This document shows, one piece after another, positions 1-8,839 of a DNA stretch of 64,000 nucleotides. Within the stretch, counting starts at the first letter, position 1. Every line of letters starts with the position of its first letter. The stretch lies in NCBI RefSeq assembly GCF_000717025.1, contig NZ_JNXG01000012.1, positions 62,001-126,000 on the forward strand. The letters are read 5' to 3'. Below the pieces are notes generated by a model. That model made no database searches. It saw only the letters and a program-made list of their open reading frames with translations, and was not told the origin of the DNA. This DNA comes from Streptomyces atroolivaceus. GTDB lineage: Bacteria > Actinomycetota > Actinomycetes > Streptomycetales > Streptomycetaceae. The translations under genes were made by a program, and so were the position numbers.

Positions 1-733
1 TCTGTGCGGCGTTGTTGATCAGGATGTCCAGCGGCCCCTCGGCGGCGACCGAGTCCGCGAGCGCGACGACCTGGGCGGGATCGCGCAGGTCGATGCCGAC
101 GATCTTGAGGCGGTGGATCCACTCGTCACTGTCCGGCATCGCCTTGAAGCGGCGGATGGCGTCGTTGGGGAAGCGGGTGGTGATGGTGGTGTGGGCGCCG
201 TCACGCAGCAGGCGCAGCGCGATGTACATGCCGATCTTGGCGCGGCCACCGGTGAGCAGGGCGCGGCGTCCGGTCAGGTCGGTGCGCGCGTCCCGCCGGC
301 TGCGGTTCTCCTTGGCGCACTCCTGGCACAGCTGGTGGTAGAAGGCGTCCACCTCGACGTACCTGGTCTTGCAGATGTAGCAGGACCTGGGGCGCTGGAG
401 TATGCCCGCGATCTCTGCGGTGGCCGAGGAGGACGGGAGGACGCCCTGCGTCTCGTCGTCGATGCGCTCGGCGGAGCCGGTCGCCGTGGCCTCGGTGACG
501 GCCTTGTCGTGCGCGGTCTTGGCGGCACGGCGCTCCTGGCGGCGGCGCTGCTTCACGGTGCGGTAGATACCGGCGGTGGCCCTGCGCACGGCGATGGCGT
601 CCGGGTGGTCCACCTCGATGGTGTCCAGCTCGTCGAGCACGCTCAGGCAGACGGCCAACCGCTCCGGGTCGATACCGGGACCGAACTCGTCGATACCGGG
701 AGCGAACTCCTGGCTGTCCTCTGTCACCGTCAT
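1..733 (-). CDS. SDR-family oxidoreductase with N-terminal zinc-ribbon-like segment (partial)
   Basis: Read on the minus strand from ATG at 733, which has an AGAGG ribosome site seven bases upstream; the 3' end lies outside the window. After about 110 residues of charged N-terminus comes a Cys-x2-Cys ... Cys-x2-Cys pair (CYICK and CQECA), then a classical Rossmann start (TGRRALLTGGRAKIGMYIAL) and the SDR segment DILINNAAQ. The Rossmann fold and NNA motif identify a short-chain dehydrogenase/reductase that uses NAD(P). Its substrate cannot be told. The zinc-ribbon-like front half is unusual for SDRs, which are normally about 250 residues with no metal site. The MFS gene lies upstream in the same orientation, with 132 bases between. 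Confidence 0.8.
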   Translation of the reverse strand, partial: MTVTEDSQEFAPGIDEFGPGIDPERLAVCLSVLDELDTIEVDHPDAIAVRRATAGIYRTVKQRRRQERRAAKTAHDKAVTEATATGSAERIDDETQGVLPSSSATAEIAGILQRPRSCYICKTRYVEVDAFYHQLCQECAKENRSRRDARTDLTGRRALLTGGRAKIGMYIALRLLRDGAHTTITTRFPNDAIRRFKAMPDSDEWIHRLKIVGIDLRDPAQVVALADSVAAEGPLDILINNAAQ

Positions 734-865
734 TGCCGTTCCTCTGTCACTCGTCACTCATGCCACTGCCGGGCTTCGGTGGGGAGTGATCCGGCCGGGA
801 GCCGGCGAGGGCAGGCGCGCGCGGGCCGAATGCCCCGGTCAAGTCTGCCACGAGTCGGACGTTGC

Positions 866-2341
866 TCAGTTCGGCTGTGCGCCCCCGCTCCCGGTGACCG
901 AGAGGGGGGTCGCGATGTCCTCGAGGGACTTCTGCTCGGCCGCCACCGCGAAGAAGGACGCGACCAGACCGGCGGCCACCATGAGGGCGGCTCCGATGCA
1001 GAAGGCCAGCACGGTGTCGCCCACCACCCCGCTCGCGGTCAGGTCAGCGAAGACCAGTGGCCCCGTGATGCCACCTGCCGCGGTACCCACGGCGTAGAAG
1101 AAGGCGATCGCCATCGCCCGGGTCTCCATGGGGAAGATCTCGCTCACCGTCAGATAGGCGGAGCTGGCCCCGGCGGAGGCGACGAAGAGGACCAGGCACC
1201 AGCAGCCGGTCATGGTGACGGCGGTCAGCGCCCCGGCGTCGAAGAGCCACGCGGTGCCGAAGAGGAGAAGGCCGGAGAGGATGTATGTCCCCGCGATCAT
1301 CGGCTTGCGCCCCACGGTGTCGAAGAGGCGGCCCAGGAGGAGCGGTCCCAGGAAGTTGCAGAAGGCGATGACGGCGAAGTAGTAGCCGGTGGCGCCGCTG
1401 GAGACGTCGAAGAACTTCACGAGGATCGAGCCGAAGCCGAAGGTGATGGCGTTGTAGAGGAACGCCTGCCCGATGAACAGAGCCAGCCCGAGAACGGCCC
1501 GTTTGGGATACGAGCGGAAGACGGTCCGGGCGATCAGTCCGAAGCCGATGCTCTTGCGCTGCTGGACGGTGATCGCCGGCTCCGCGGGCGGCAGCCTCCT
1601 TCCGGCCTCCGCCTCCACCTCGCGCTCCACCCCGTCGACCAGCCGTTCCGCCTCCGCGTCGCGCCCGTGGATGAACATCCAGCGCGGACTCTCCGGCACG
1701 TGGCGGCGTACCAGAAGGATGACGAGCCCGAGGACCACGCCCAGCGCGAAGGTGAGCCGCCAGCCGATGTCCTTGGGGAAGATGTCGGTGTTCAGCGCGA
1801 GGACGGAGAGCAGGGAGCCCGCCACGGCTCCGAGCCAGAAGCTGCCGTTGATGATGAGGTCGACACGGCCCCGGTACTTGCTGGGGATCAGCTCGTCGAT
1901 GGCCGAGTTGATCGCCGCGTACTCCCCTCCGATTCCGAAGCCCGTGAGGAAGCGGAAGACGAAGAACCACCACGCCGAGAACGAGATCGCGGTGAGCGCG
2001 GTGGCCGCCAGATAGACGGCGAGGGTGATCAGGAAGAGCTTCTTGCGCCCGTAGCGGTCGGTGAGCCACCCGAAGACCAGGGCACCCGAACAGGCGCCCG
2101 CGACGTAGATCGCGGCGGCGATGCCCGTGACCTGGGCGTCGGTGATGGCCAGTCCGCTGCCGTCCTCGGACAGCCGGCTGGCGATGTTGCCGACGACCGT
2201 GACTTCGAGGCCGTCCAGGATCCAGACCGTGCCCAGTCCGATCACGATCATCCAGTGCCAACGTGACCAGGGCAGCCGGTCGAGCCGTGCCGGGATCCTG
2301 GTGGTGACGGCCGGTCCGCCTGTGGTTCCGGTGTCGCTCAT
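866..2341 (-). CDS. MFS transporter, sugar/metabolite porter type
   Basis: A 491-residue twelve-helix permease. The loop 2-3 signature [11 protein letters not shown] and the mid-protein segment [20 protein letters not shown] are typical of the metabolite:H+ symporter / sugar-porter part of the major facilitator superfamily. The start at 2341 is preferred to an in-frame start at 2437, because GGAGGAGGGGCTC directly precedes ATG 2341 and the first segment then begins with a normal short cytoplasmic tail. It sits divergently from the sigma factor gene across a 231-base spacer that must hold both promoters. The transported substrate cannot be inferred. Confidence 0.88.
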   Translation of the reverse strand: MSDTGTTGGPAVTTRIPARLDRLPWSRWHWMIVIGLGTVWILDGLEVTVVGNIASRLSEDGSGLAITDAQVTGIAAAIYVAGACSGALVFGWLTDRYGRKKLFLITLAVYLAATALTAISFSAWWFFVFRFLTGFGIGGEYAAINSAIDELIPSKYRGRVDLIINGSFWLGAVAGSLLSVLALNTDIFPKDIGWRLTFALGVVLGLVILLVRRHVPESPRWMFIHGRDAEAERLVDGVEREVEAEAGRRLPPAEPAITVQQRKSIGFGLIARTVFRSYPKRAVLGLALFIGQAFLYNAITFGFGSILVKFFDVSSGATGYYFAVIAFCNFLGPLLLGRLFDTVGRKPMIAGTYILSGLLLFGTAWLFDAGALTAVTMTGCWCLVLFVASAGASSAYLTVSEIFPMETRAMAIAFFYAVGTAAGGITGPLVFADLTASGVVGDTVLAFCIGAALMVAAGLVASFFAVAAEQKSLEDIATPLSVTGSGGAQPN

Positions 2342-2572
2342 GAGCCCCTCCTCCGCTTCCGGAACCACAGGTGCCCTGAACGAGGCAGGACTCACACCCC
2401 GGCCGGTACGAGTAACGAAAACCACCCGACCGGTCACCGATCGTTACGTTCGAGGGCTTCGTCCGGCCCTCCTGCGGATCTCTTCGAAAAACTTCGGTAT
2501 TCGGTGGCATTACTTCCGGATGACGGGGCAGACGCCCGTCACTGCAAGGAGAACTCCAGGGAGGGCGACACC

Positions 2573-3469
2573 ATGACGGCCATGTCAGTGCGAACCACCG
2601 AAGCTGTTGGTACGGCGGCGACGCGGGCCGACGAGGCGGGTGCGGTTTCGGACGCGGCCGCGCTTCCGTGGATCGAGGACGCCGGCAAGGTGGCACCCCA
2701 GGATGCCCGGGCCATGTCGAAGCTCTTCTTCGACCGGCTCCAGGTCCTCGAAGAGGGGACGCACGAGTACCAGTACGCGCGTAACACCCTGATCGAGATG
2801 AATCTCTCCCTGGTGCGCTTCGCCGCCTCGCGGTTCCGCAACCGGGGCGGTGACGACACCGAGGACATCATCCAGGTCGGGACCATCGGCCTGATCAAGG
2901 CGATCGACCGCTTCGACCTGTCGCGCGAGGTCGAGTTCGCGACCTTCGCCGTGCCGTACATCGTCGGTGAGATCAAGCGGTTCTTCCGCGACACCACCTG
3001 GTCCGTGCACGTGCCGCGACGGCTCCAGGAGCTGCGGGTCGAGCTGGCCAAGGCCAAGGAGCAGCTGTCGGCGGAGCTCGACCGCGACCCGACGGTCGCA
3101 GAGCTCGCCGTCCACCTCGATCTCCCCGAGGAGGAGATCATCGAAGGTCTCGTCGCCGCCAACGGCTACTCGGCGGGTTCGCTGGACACCCCGAACGCCG
3201 ACAGCGAATCGGGCAGTGAACAGCGCGCCTACGCCGACCTCCTGGGCGAGGACGACCCGGGAATGGAAAGCGTCGAGAACCTCCACACCCTCGCCCCGCT
3301 GCTGCGTCAGCTGGACGACCGGGAGCGGAAGATCGTCCGCATGCGCTTCGGTCAGGAGATGACACAGGCGCAGATCGGCGCTGAGCTGGGCGTCTCCCAG
3401 ATGCATGTGTCGCGCCTGCTGAGCAGGATCGTCCAGCGCCTGCGCGAGGGCATGAGCGTCGAGGCCTGA
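2573..3469 (+). CDS. SigB/SigF-family RNA polymerase sigma factor
   Basis: A 298-residue group 3 sigma factor of the SigB/SigF/SigG stress and development type. Region 2 contains DIIQVGTIGLIKAIDRFD (core binding and -10 recognition). Region 3 follows with VPRRLQELR. Region 4 ends with the helix-turn-helix MTQAQIGAELGVSQMHVSRL (-35 recognition). ATG 2573 follows GGGAGGGCGACACC; a second ATG nine bases later is possible. Members of this family are held by HATPase-type anti-sigma factors and released by SpoIIE-type phosphatases. A phosphatase gene follows immediately and an HATPase gene lies at 7010, which is consistent with a partner-switching module. A strong terminator separates this gene from the phosphatase gene. 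Confidence 0.95.
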   Translation: MTAMSVRTTEAVGTAATRADEAGAVSDAAALPWIEDAGKVAPQDARAMSKLFFDRLQVLEEGTHEYQYARNTLIEMNLSLVRFAASRFRNRGGDDTEDIIQVGTIGLIKAIDRFDLSREVEFATFAVPYIVGEIKRFFRDTTWSVHVPRRLQELRVELAKAKEQLSAELDRDPTVAELAVHLDLPEEEIIEGLVAANGYSAGSLDTPNADSESGSEQRAYADLLGEDDPGMESVENLHTLAPLLRQLDDRERKIVRMRFGQEMTQAQIGAELGVSQMHVSRLLSRIVQRLREGMSVEA

Positions 3470-3490
3470 TCCAACCGCATACGCACGGAA

Positions 3491-3525
3491 TGACCGAGGC
3501 CCGGCCGAGTGCCGGGCCTCAGTCA
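3491..3525 (+). terminator. Intrinsic-type terminator after the sigma factor gene
   Basis: Perfect 10-bp stem GAGGCCCGGC / GCCGGGCCTC with a 5-base loop, extended by TGAC / GTCA outer arms. It begins 22 bases after the sigma factor stop codon. There is no U tract, as is common in Streptomyces. Confidence 0.8.
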
Positions 3526-3589
3526 CATATGCTTCCTGCCGATACGGCCGTGGGTCTCCCGTGCCGTCCGTCGGAGGGGGTGGAGGAGT

Positions 3590-4849
3590 GTGACCGAGTC
3601 GCCGTTGGACACCTCTGCGCGTGTGAAGCAGCCCAGCGTGATCCCGGAGCAGCAGAGGGTGCTGACCTCCGCCGACGCGTCCGTCTGGGACGTCGACGCC
3701 GCACTGCTCCTGGTCGAGGACGACTCCGGGGACGCGCTCCTCGTCGAGGAGATGCTCACCGACAGCGAGCTGGACGCCCCGCTCACGTGGTGCAAGACGA
3801 TGGCGGAGGCGCGGCGGTTCCTGCTCGGCTGCCGCACGCCGGTCTGTGTGCTGCTGGATCTGCACCTGCCCGATGTGAACGGCCTCGACGCCGTACGCCA
3901 GCTCGTCGAGTCCGCCCCTGACGCGGCCGTCATCGTGCTGACGGGTCTGGACGAGTCGGAGACCGGGCTGTCCGCGGTGGCCCAGGGCGCCCAGGACTAC
4001 CTCGTCAAGGGCAGGATCGATCCCGAGGTGCTGGGCCGCGCCGTCCGCTACGCCCTCCAGCGCAAGCACGCCGAACGCTCGGCCGCCGCGATGCGGACCA
4101 GTCGCCTGATCGCCCAGGAGAACGCCCGTCTGGAGCGCGCGCTGCTGCCGATTCCGCTGCTCCTGGACGACAGCTTCGAGGTGGCCGCGCGCTACGAGGC
4201 CGGCCGCGCGCACGGACTTCTGAGCGGCGACTTCTACGACGTGGTGCAGACCGCCGACGGCGCGGTGCACGCGGTGATCGGCGATGTGTCGGGGCATGGG
4301 GCCGCGGAGGCGGCTCTGGGGGTCTGTCTGCGGGTCGCCTGGCGGACAGCCGTACTGACCGGTGTCAGTCAGCTGGAGACGATCGGTCTCCTGGAGGAGA
4401 TACTCGTCGCCGAACGGTCGGATCCCCATGTGTTCGCCACCGTGACCACACTCGTCTTCCCACCGGGCAGGGACAGGGTTCTCGTCGTGCGGGCCGGGCA
4501 CCCCGGGCTGCTGCTGCGGCGAGGGACGGAGGTCGACTGGTCGGAGCCCGAAGCGGGCATGGCCCTCGGGTTGTTGCCCGGTGCCGGCCGCTGGACGATC
4601 ACGGAGCTGGAGCTCCTCCCCGGGAGCGAGCTCGTCCTGTTCACCGACGGCCTCTTCGAGGGACGTACGGGCCCCAGCTCCCGGCTGGGCGAGGAGGGTC
4701 TGCTGGCCATGGCCGGCAAGTACGGCGCGCTGGGGCCCCGCGCTTTCGTCGACGCACTGGTGGCGGAGGCCACCGAGAGCGCCTCTCCCTACGGCGGCCT
4801 GGCCGATGACGTGGCCGTCCTGCACCTCGGCTGGAAGGCGGCCTCATGA
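3590..4849 (+). CDS. Receiver-domain SpoIIE/PP2C serine phosphatase
   Basis: A 419-residue two-domain signalling protein. The receiver domain (about residues 37-155) has an acidic pocket in LLLVEDDSGD and phospho-acceptor Asp90 in LLDLHLP. A linker helix leads to a SpoIIE-type PP2C domain (about 190-419) with the metal-ligand motifs GDFYDV, GDVSGHG and DDVAVLHL. The family dephosphorylates anti-anti-sigma proteins and so releases a sigma factor; phosphorylation of the receiver would gate that activity. GTG 3590 follows GGAGGGGG at a suitable distance; an in-frame start at 3509 lies inside the terminator hairpin region and is rejected. It overlaps the kinase gene by four bases. Confidence 0.9.
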   Translation: MTESPLDTSARVKQPSVIPEQQRVLTSADASVWDVDAALLLVEDDSGDALLVEEMLTDSELDAPLTWCKTMAEARRFLLGCRTPVCVLLDLHLPDVNGLDAVRQLVESAPDAAVIVLTGLDESETGLSAVAQGAQDYLVKGRIDPEVLGRAVRYALQRKHAERSAAAMRTSRLIAQENARLERALLPIPLLLDDSFEVAARYEAGRAHGLLSGDFYDVVQTADGAVHAVIGDVSGHGAAEAALGVCLRVAWRTAVLTGVSQLETIGLLEEILVAERSDPHVFATVTTLVFPPGRDRVLVVRAGHPGLLLRRGTEVDWSEPEAGMALGLLPGAGRWTITELELLPGSELVLFTDGLFEGRTGPSSRLGEEGLLAMAGKYGALGPRAFVDALVAEATESASPYGGLADDVAVLHLGWKAAS

Positions 4850-6471
4850 ACACCACGGCACAAGCGGCAGGCGGCCCCGGCCGGATAGCCCGGCTGTCGG
4901 TCCAGAACTGGGTCCATCTGATTCTCGCCGGCTTCGTGCTGGTGGTCTGCGGTTGCCTCGTCGTGGGCGGGATCGTCCTCTCCCGCATCTCGGACCGGAC
5001 CATGGACCTGGTGGACCGCATCCAGCCCGCCCGCTCCGCCTCGTTCCAGCTGCAGAACGCGCTCCTCGACCAGGAGACCGGGGTACGTGGTTTCGCCCTC
5101 ACCGGCGACACCACCTTCCTGGAGCCCTACGAGAGCGGCATGCGCGCCGAGCGGCAGCATCTGGCCCGGGTGCGCTCGCTGACCGGGAACGAGCAGCCGT
5201 ACGTCGAGGATCTGGGCCGGATCCAGAAGGCCGCCCAGCAGTGGCGGACCCAGCGGGCCGAGCCACTGATCGCCGCCGTCCGGGCGAGCGGGCCCACCGG
5301 TGCGTCCTCTGCCCCGATCATGCGGAGCAAGGCGGAGTTCGACGCCCTGCGTCTGCTCTACACCGTCCAGCAGAGCCATCTCGACGACGCACGTGACCAC
5401 GCCCGCGCCGAGCTCGATGACGCCCGCGTCACGCGCGACCGCGTACTCATCGCCCTGGTGATCGGTTTCGTGCTCGCGGTCGTGTCGCTCAGCATGCTGC
5501 TGCAGCGCATGGTGGGCCGGCCGCTGGGCGCGCTGACCGCGGCCTCGAACAAGGTCAGGTCGGGCGCCTTCACCGGCAGGATCGACGTCCGGGGCCCCTC
5601 CGACGTGAGGGCGGTGGCCGCGGCGGCCGAGGACATGCGCCGGCGCCTGGTCGCCGAGCTGGCCGAGTCCCAGGAGCGGGAGACCCTGCTGGCCGAGCAG
5701 ACCACGGAGCTGCGCCGGTCCAACTCCGAGCTGGAACAGTTCGCCTACGTCGCCTCGCACGACCTCCAGGAACCGCTCCGGAAGGTGGCCTCCTTCTGCC
5801 AGCTGCTGGACAAGCGCTACAGCTCGGAGCTGGACGAACGCGGCCGGCAGTACATCGACTTCGCGGTCGACGGCGCCAAGCGGATGCAGGTGCTCATCAA
5901 CGACCTGCTGACCTTCTCCCGGGTGGGACGGGTGCAGCAGAGCTGGAAACCGGTCGACCTCGACGCGGCCCTGGACCGGGCCCTGTCCAACCTCACCCTG
6001 GCCGTCGAGGAGTCCGGAGCCGTCGTCGTACGCGAGGATCCCCTGCCGGAGCTGCTCGGTGACTCGACCTCGCTCACCATGGTGTGGCAGAACCTCCTCG
6101 GGAACGCGGTCAAGTTCCGCCGGACCGATGTGCCGTGCCGGATCACCGTAGGGTGTGTCCGGGAGGGCGGCGACTGGCATCTGACGGTCGCCGACAACGG
6201 CATCGGGATCGCGCCGGAATTCGCCGACAAGGTCTTCGTCATCTTCCAGCGCCTGCACGCCCGCGACGAGTACGAGGGAACCGGGATCGGGCTCTCCCTC
6301 TGCCGCAAGATCATCGAATTCCACGGTGGCCGGATCTGGCTGGACCCGAAGCCGGCCGAGGGCACACTGATTCACTTCACCCTGCCCGTCCTTCCTGAAG
6401 CACCCACGCACACCACGGCGGAGCTGCTCGCCCCCGCCCCGCTCACCCCCAGGTCGGGAGACACCCCGTGA
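4846..6471 (+). CDS. CHASE3-HAMP sensor histidine kinase
   Basis: A 541-residue membrane kinase. A transmembrane helix (about residues 22-45) is followed by an extracytoplasmic CHASE3-like domain with the hallmark DQETGVRGFALTGD. A second helix (about 200-220), a HAMP linker and a coiled coil come next. HisKA carries the phospho-acceptor His305 in YVASHDLQEPLRK. The HATPase_c domain has an N box (WQNLLGNAVKFRR), a G1 box (VADNGIGI) and a G2-type loop (EGTGIGLSL). This is the bacteriophytochrome-like kinase class. It starts inside the stop of the receiver-phosphatase gene (ATGA) and ends inside the start of the next receiver gene (GTGA), so the three are probably translated as a unit and act together. 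Confidence 0.92.
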   Translation: MNTTAQAAGGPGRIARLSVQNWVHLILAGFVLVVCGCLVVGGIVLSRISDRTMDLVDRIQPARSASFQLQNALLDQETGVRGFALTGDTTFLEPYESGMRAERQHLARVRSLTGNEQPYVEDLGRIQKAAQQWRTQRAEPLIAAVRASGPTGASSAPIMRSKAEFDALRLLYTVQQSHLDDARDHARAELDDARVTRDRVLIALVIGFVLAVVSLSMLLQRMVGRPLGALTAASNKVRSGAFTGRIDVRGPSDVRAVAAAAEDMRRRLVAELAESQERETLLAEQTTELRRSNSELEQFAYVASHDLQEPLRKVASFCQLLDKRYSSELDERGRQYIDFAVDGAKRMQVLINDLLTFSRVGRVQQSWKPVDLDAALDRALSNLTLAVEESGAVVVREDPLPELLGDSTSLTMVWQNLLGNAVKFRRTDVPCRITVGCVREGGDWHLTVADNGIGIAPEFADKVFVIFQRLHARDEYEGTGIGLSLCRKIIEFHGGRIWLDPKPAEGTLIHFTLPVLPEAPTHTTAELLAPAPLTPRSGDTP

Positions 6472-6911
6472 ACGACGCCGTCAAGCCCATCGAGGTCCTG
6501 CTGGTCGAGGACGACCCCGGCGACGAGCTGATGACCCGCGAGGCCTTCGAGGACAACAAGATCCAGAACACCCTCCACGTGGTGCGCGACGGGCAGGAGG
6601 CGCTCGACTTCCTCTACCGCCAGGGCGAGTACGCGGATGCGCCGCGCCCGGACCTGGTTCTTCTCGACCTGAACCTGCCGAGGTACGACGGCCGGCAGGT
6701 GCTCGAGCGGATCAAGACCGACCCGGAACTGGCGCTCATCCCGGTGGTGGTCCTCACCACGTCCTCGGCCGAGGAGGACATCCTGCGCAGTTACAAGCTG
6801 CACGCCAACGCCTACGTCACCAAGCCGGTCGACCTGGAGCAGTTCATCGGGGCCGTGCGCCAGATCGACGACTTCTTCGTCAGCGTGGTCCGGCTGCCTC
6901 CGCGTGCGTAA
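6468..6911 (+). CDS. Single-domain response regulator (Rcp1-like)
   Basis: A 147-residue stand-alone receiver. The acidic pair lies in LLVEDDPGDE, phospho-acceptor Asp67 in LLDLNLP, the conserved Thr in LTTSS and the conserved Lys in VTKPVD. The insertion LYRQGEYADAPRPD is typical of Rcp1-type receivers that pair with CHASE3/bacteriophytochrome-like kinases. There is no output domain, so it should work as a phosphotransfer or protein-protein switch, probably for the kinase at 4846 with which its GTG start overlaps by four bases. The start GTG 6468 is fixed by the overlap. Confidence 0.92.
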   Translation: MNDAVKPIEVLLVEDDPGDELMTREAFEDNKIQNTLHVVRDGQEALDFLYRQGEYADAPRPDLVLLDLNLPRYDGRQVLERIKTDPELALIPVVVLTTSSAEEDILRSYKLHANAYVTKPVDLEQFIGAVRQIDDFFVSVVRLPPRA

Positions 6912-7009
6912 GATCTGGAGGGATCCCCCCGAGTGGGATCTCTCGGCGCGGGTAGACGAACGGCGAGAAGAGGTCGACGACCTCCCCTGCGGCGCCCTGG
7001 CTGGAGCAC

Positions 7010-7465
7010 ATGAACGAACAGGCAACCTCACGGCCGGACGACCCCTTCTCAGGGTCCCCGTCCTCTGAGGTTCTGCTCACCGCCGAGGTGTTCGACGGCG
7101 AGCCCGGGTGCATCGCGCAGGCCCGCGCGCTCGCCGACCGCTTTCTGGCGCGGCTCGTGGCTGAGTGGCTCGCGGTGCTCGGTGAGCACACCCGCAGCGA
7201 TCTGATGCTGGCGGTGAGCGAGCTCATCACCAATGCGGACCGCTACAGTCACGGTCCGTATCTCCTGGAGCTCGAGGGCGACGCGCGCCGCATCAGCGTC
7301 ACGGTGTACGACAGCAGCACGGCACTTCCGGTGCTCTACTCCCCCGACCCGGCCCGTCTCGGCGGTCACGGCATGGAGATCGTCGTCGCCCTCTGCGACC
7401 GGGTCACGGCCGAGCGCGTGCCCGTGGGCAAACGCATCCGGGCCGAGTTCATGCTCAGCACCTGA
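7010..7465 (+). CDS. ATP-binding protein of the anti-sigma/RsbW-like HATPase_c family
   Basis: A 151-residue single HATPase_c domain with the N box SELITNADRYSHGP and the later motifs VYDSSTALP and GGHGMEIV. Family members of this size are serine kinases of anti-anti-sigma proteins, or regulatory ATPases of partner-switching circuits. Its place behind a SigB-type sigma factor and a SpoIIE phosphatase makes a role in the same circuit likely, but no anti-anti-sigma (STAS) protein is visible in the window. It is separated from the receiver gene by 98 bases, so it may have its own promoter. A bulged hairpin follows the stop. Confidence 0.82.
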   Translation: MNEQATSRPDDPFSGSPSSEVLLTAEVFDGEPGCIAQARALADRFLARLVAEWLAVLGEHTRSDLMLAVSELITNADRYSHGPYLLELEGDARRISVTVYDSSTALPVLYSPDPARLGGHGMEIVVALCDRVTAERVPVGKRIRAEFMLST

Positions 7466-7474
7466 ACGACCGCG

Positions 7475-7500
7475 GTGTCCGCCCACGGCCTGTGGGACAC
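7475..7500 (+). terminator. Probable terminator hairpin
   Basis: GTGTCC...CAC pairs with GTGGGACAC across a short loop, with a small bulge on the left arm. It begins ten bases after the stop of the HATPase gene. Confidence 0.4.
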
Positions 7501-7607
7501 GCTTCCGGGCACGCCTGTGCGAAGGAAGCCGGAGCGGGGTCGCCTCCCGACGAACTTCTGAGCCCTCGGGCGAGGAGGACTACCGTCGAGAGTAGGACCC
7601 AGGAGTG

Positions 7608-7694
7608 ATGGACGTACTACCGGAGCAGTACGCCGAATCGCCGCCTCAGGGACGACGACGTGGCGGCTCCGACGGGACATCGTGGTGTACATGA
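7608..7694 (+). CDS. Possible 28-residue leader peptide coupled to the DMT permease
   Basis: A short reading frame ATG-GAC-GTA... ends in ACA-TGA, and its TGA overlaps the ATG of the permease at 7691 (ATGA). An AGGAG sequence precedes it but only two bases from the ATG, which is closer than ideal; an AGGA eight bases further up could also serve. The peptide is short and Arg/Gly-rich in the middle and resembles no family I know. The perfect stop/start overlap is the main support. It could set translation of the permease, which has only a weak ribosome site of its own. It may equally be chance. Confidence 0.35.
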   Translation: MDVLPEQYAESPPQGRRRGGSDGTSWCT

Positions 7695-8839
7695 GTTCCC
7701 TCGCGCTTTCCGTGCTGTTGTCGCTGGTCTCCGCAATCGCCTATGCGGCCGGCGCGATCGTTCAGGAGCGCGTGGCCGCGGCCGGTGACAGCCGCCCGTA
7801 CGCACCGCTGCGCAACGGCGCCTGGTGGGTGGCGGTGGCGCTCAACGGGGTGGGAGCGGTGTTGCACGTAGTGGCGCTGGCCTACGGGCCGCTCAGCCTC
7901 GTACAGCCCCTCGGGGCCCTGACGATCGTCTTCGCCCTGCCGATGGCAGCGGTCTTCGTCCGCCGCCGGGCGGGGCGGACGGCGTGGCGCGGCGCCGTGA
8001 TGGCCACGGTCGGCCTTGCCGGGCTGCTGGCGCTCACAGGGAGCGCGGGATCCCACACGCTGGCCGGACCGGAGCAGATGATGCTTGCGACCGGGACCTT
8101 CGGTGCCGTGGTCGTCCTGCTGGTCCTCGCCAGGGGACTGCACCGGCCGATGCTGCGCAGCGTGGTGCTGGCCACCGGCGCCGGCGTCGCCTTCGGCATG
8201 GCGTCGGTGTTCACGAAGATCGTTGCGGTGGAGTGGACCTCCGGCTCGGTGACTTCCGGGCTGCCGACCCTCCTGGTGATCGCGGGGCTCGCATCCGCGG
8301 GGCTTCTGCTCTCCCAGGCCGCCTACCGGGGCGCGGGGCTGACGGCGCCCCTCGCGACGGTCACCGTGGTCAACCCGGTTCTGGCGGCCGCCGTGGGCAT
8401 CACCATGTTCGGGGAGCAGTTCCGCTACGGCATGACCGGCACCGTGCTCGCTCTCTGCTGCGGTGCGCTGGCCGCGGCCGGCCTGGTGCTGCTGACCACG
8501 GAGCGGGTGGGCGCCCAGCCACGTACACCGGAGCGGACGGCACCCCGGGAGCGCACGGCGGAGAGCGAGGCCTCCACCGCGGCCGAGGCCTCTGGCGCAC
8601 CTCACAGCGTGGTACTGCCCGAGCCGTCGAAGCCCGCTCTTCCCCAGGGGGCGGCGGTACTGCCGGACCCTTTTCCGGGGCCCACCGCACTCTCCCTTCC
8701 GCTCACCCTGCCGCTGGACCACAGCGGCGGGCGCGTCGAGTTCGGTGGCAGGCGGCCTGCTGCCGGCCAGGCTCGCCGGAGTGACTTAGAGGGCGGGGCG
8801 GGGACCGTTCACACGCTGACGCCGCCGGCCCTGAGGTAG
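7691..8839 (+). CDS. DMT/EamA-like membrane transporter
   Basis: A 382-residue integral membrane protein with about nine or ten helices in the first 280 residues (for example LSVLLSLVSAIAYAAGAI and LATVTVVNPVLAAAVGITMF), then a soluble, Pro/Glu/Thr-rich tail of about 100 residues. The layout and the motif YGPLSLVQPLGALTIVFALP place it with the DMT (drug/metabolite) family found widely in actinobacteria, whose substrates are mostly unknown. ATG 7691 is chosen because two in-frame GTG codons before it lack a ribosome site. Its 3' end overlaps the convergent peptidase gene by 31 bases. Confidence 0.8.
   Translation: MSSLALSVLLSLVSAIAYAAGAIVQERVAAAGDSRPYAPLRNGAWWVAVALNGVGAVLHVVALAYGPLSLVQPLGALTIVFALPMAAVFVRRRAGRTAWRGAVMATVGLAGLLALTGSAGSHTLAGPEQMMLATGTFGAVVVLLVLARGLHRPMLRSVVLATGAGVAFGMASVFTKIVAVEWTSGSVTSGLPTLLVIAGLASAGLLLSQAAYRGAGLTAPLATVTVVNPVLAAAVGITMFGEQFRYGMTGTVLALCCGALAAAGLVLLTTERVGAQPRTPERTAPRERTAESEASTAAEASGAPHSVVLPEPSKPALPQGAAVLPDPFPGPTALSLPLTLPLDHSGGRVEFGGRRPAAGQARRSDLEGGAGTVHTLTPPALR

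Noticed and set aside
113..2266. 717-codon plus-strand open frame opposite the MFS gene
   Set aside because: It is antisense to the MFS gene and spans its upstream neighbour. The product is Gly/Glu/Arg-rich without any fold, an effect of high GC.
2585..4825. 746-codon minus-strand open frame over the sigma factor and phosphatase genes
   Set aside because: Both real genes on the other strand have clear motifs, and the product here is low-complexity.
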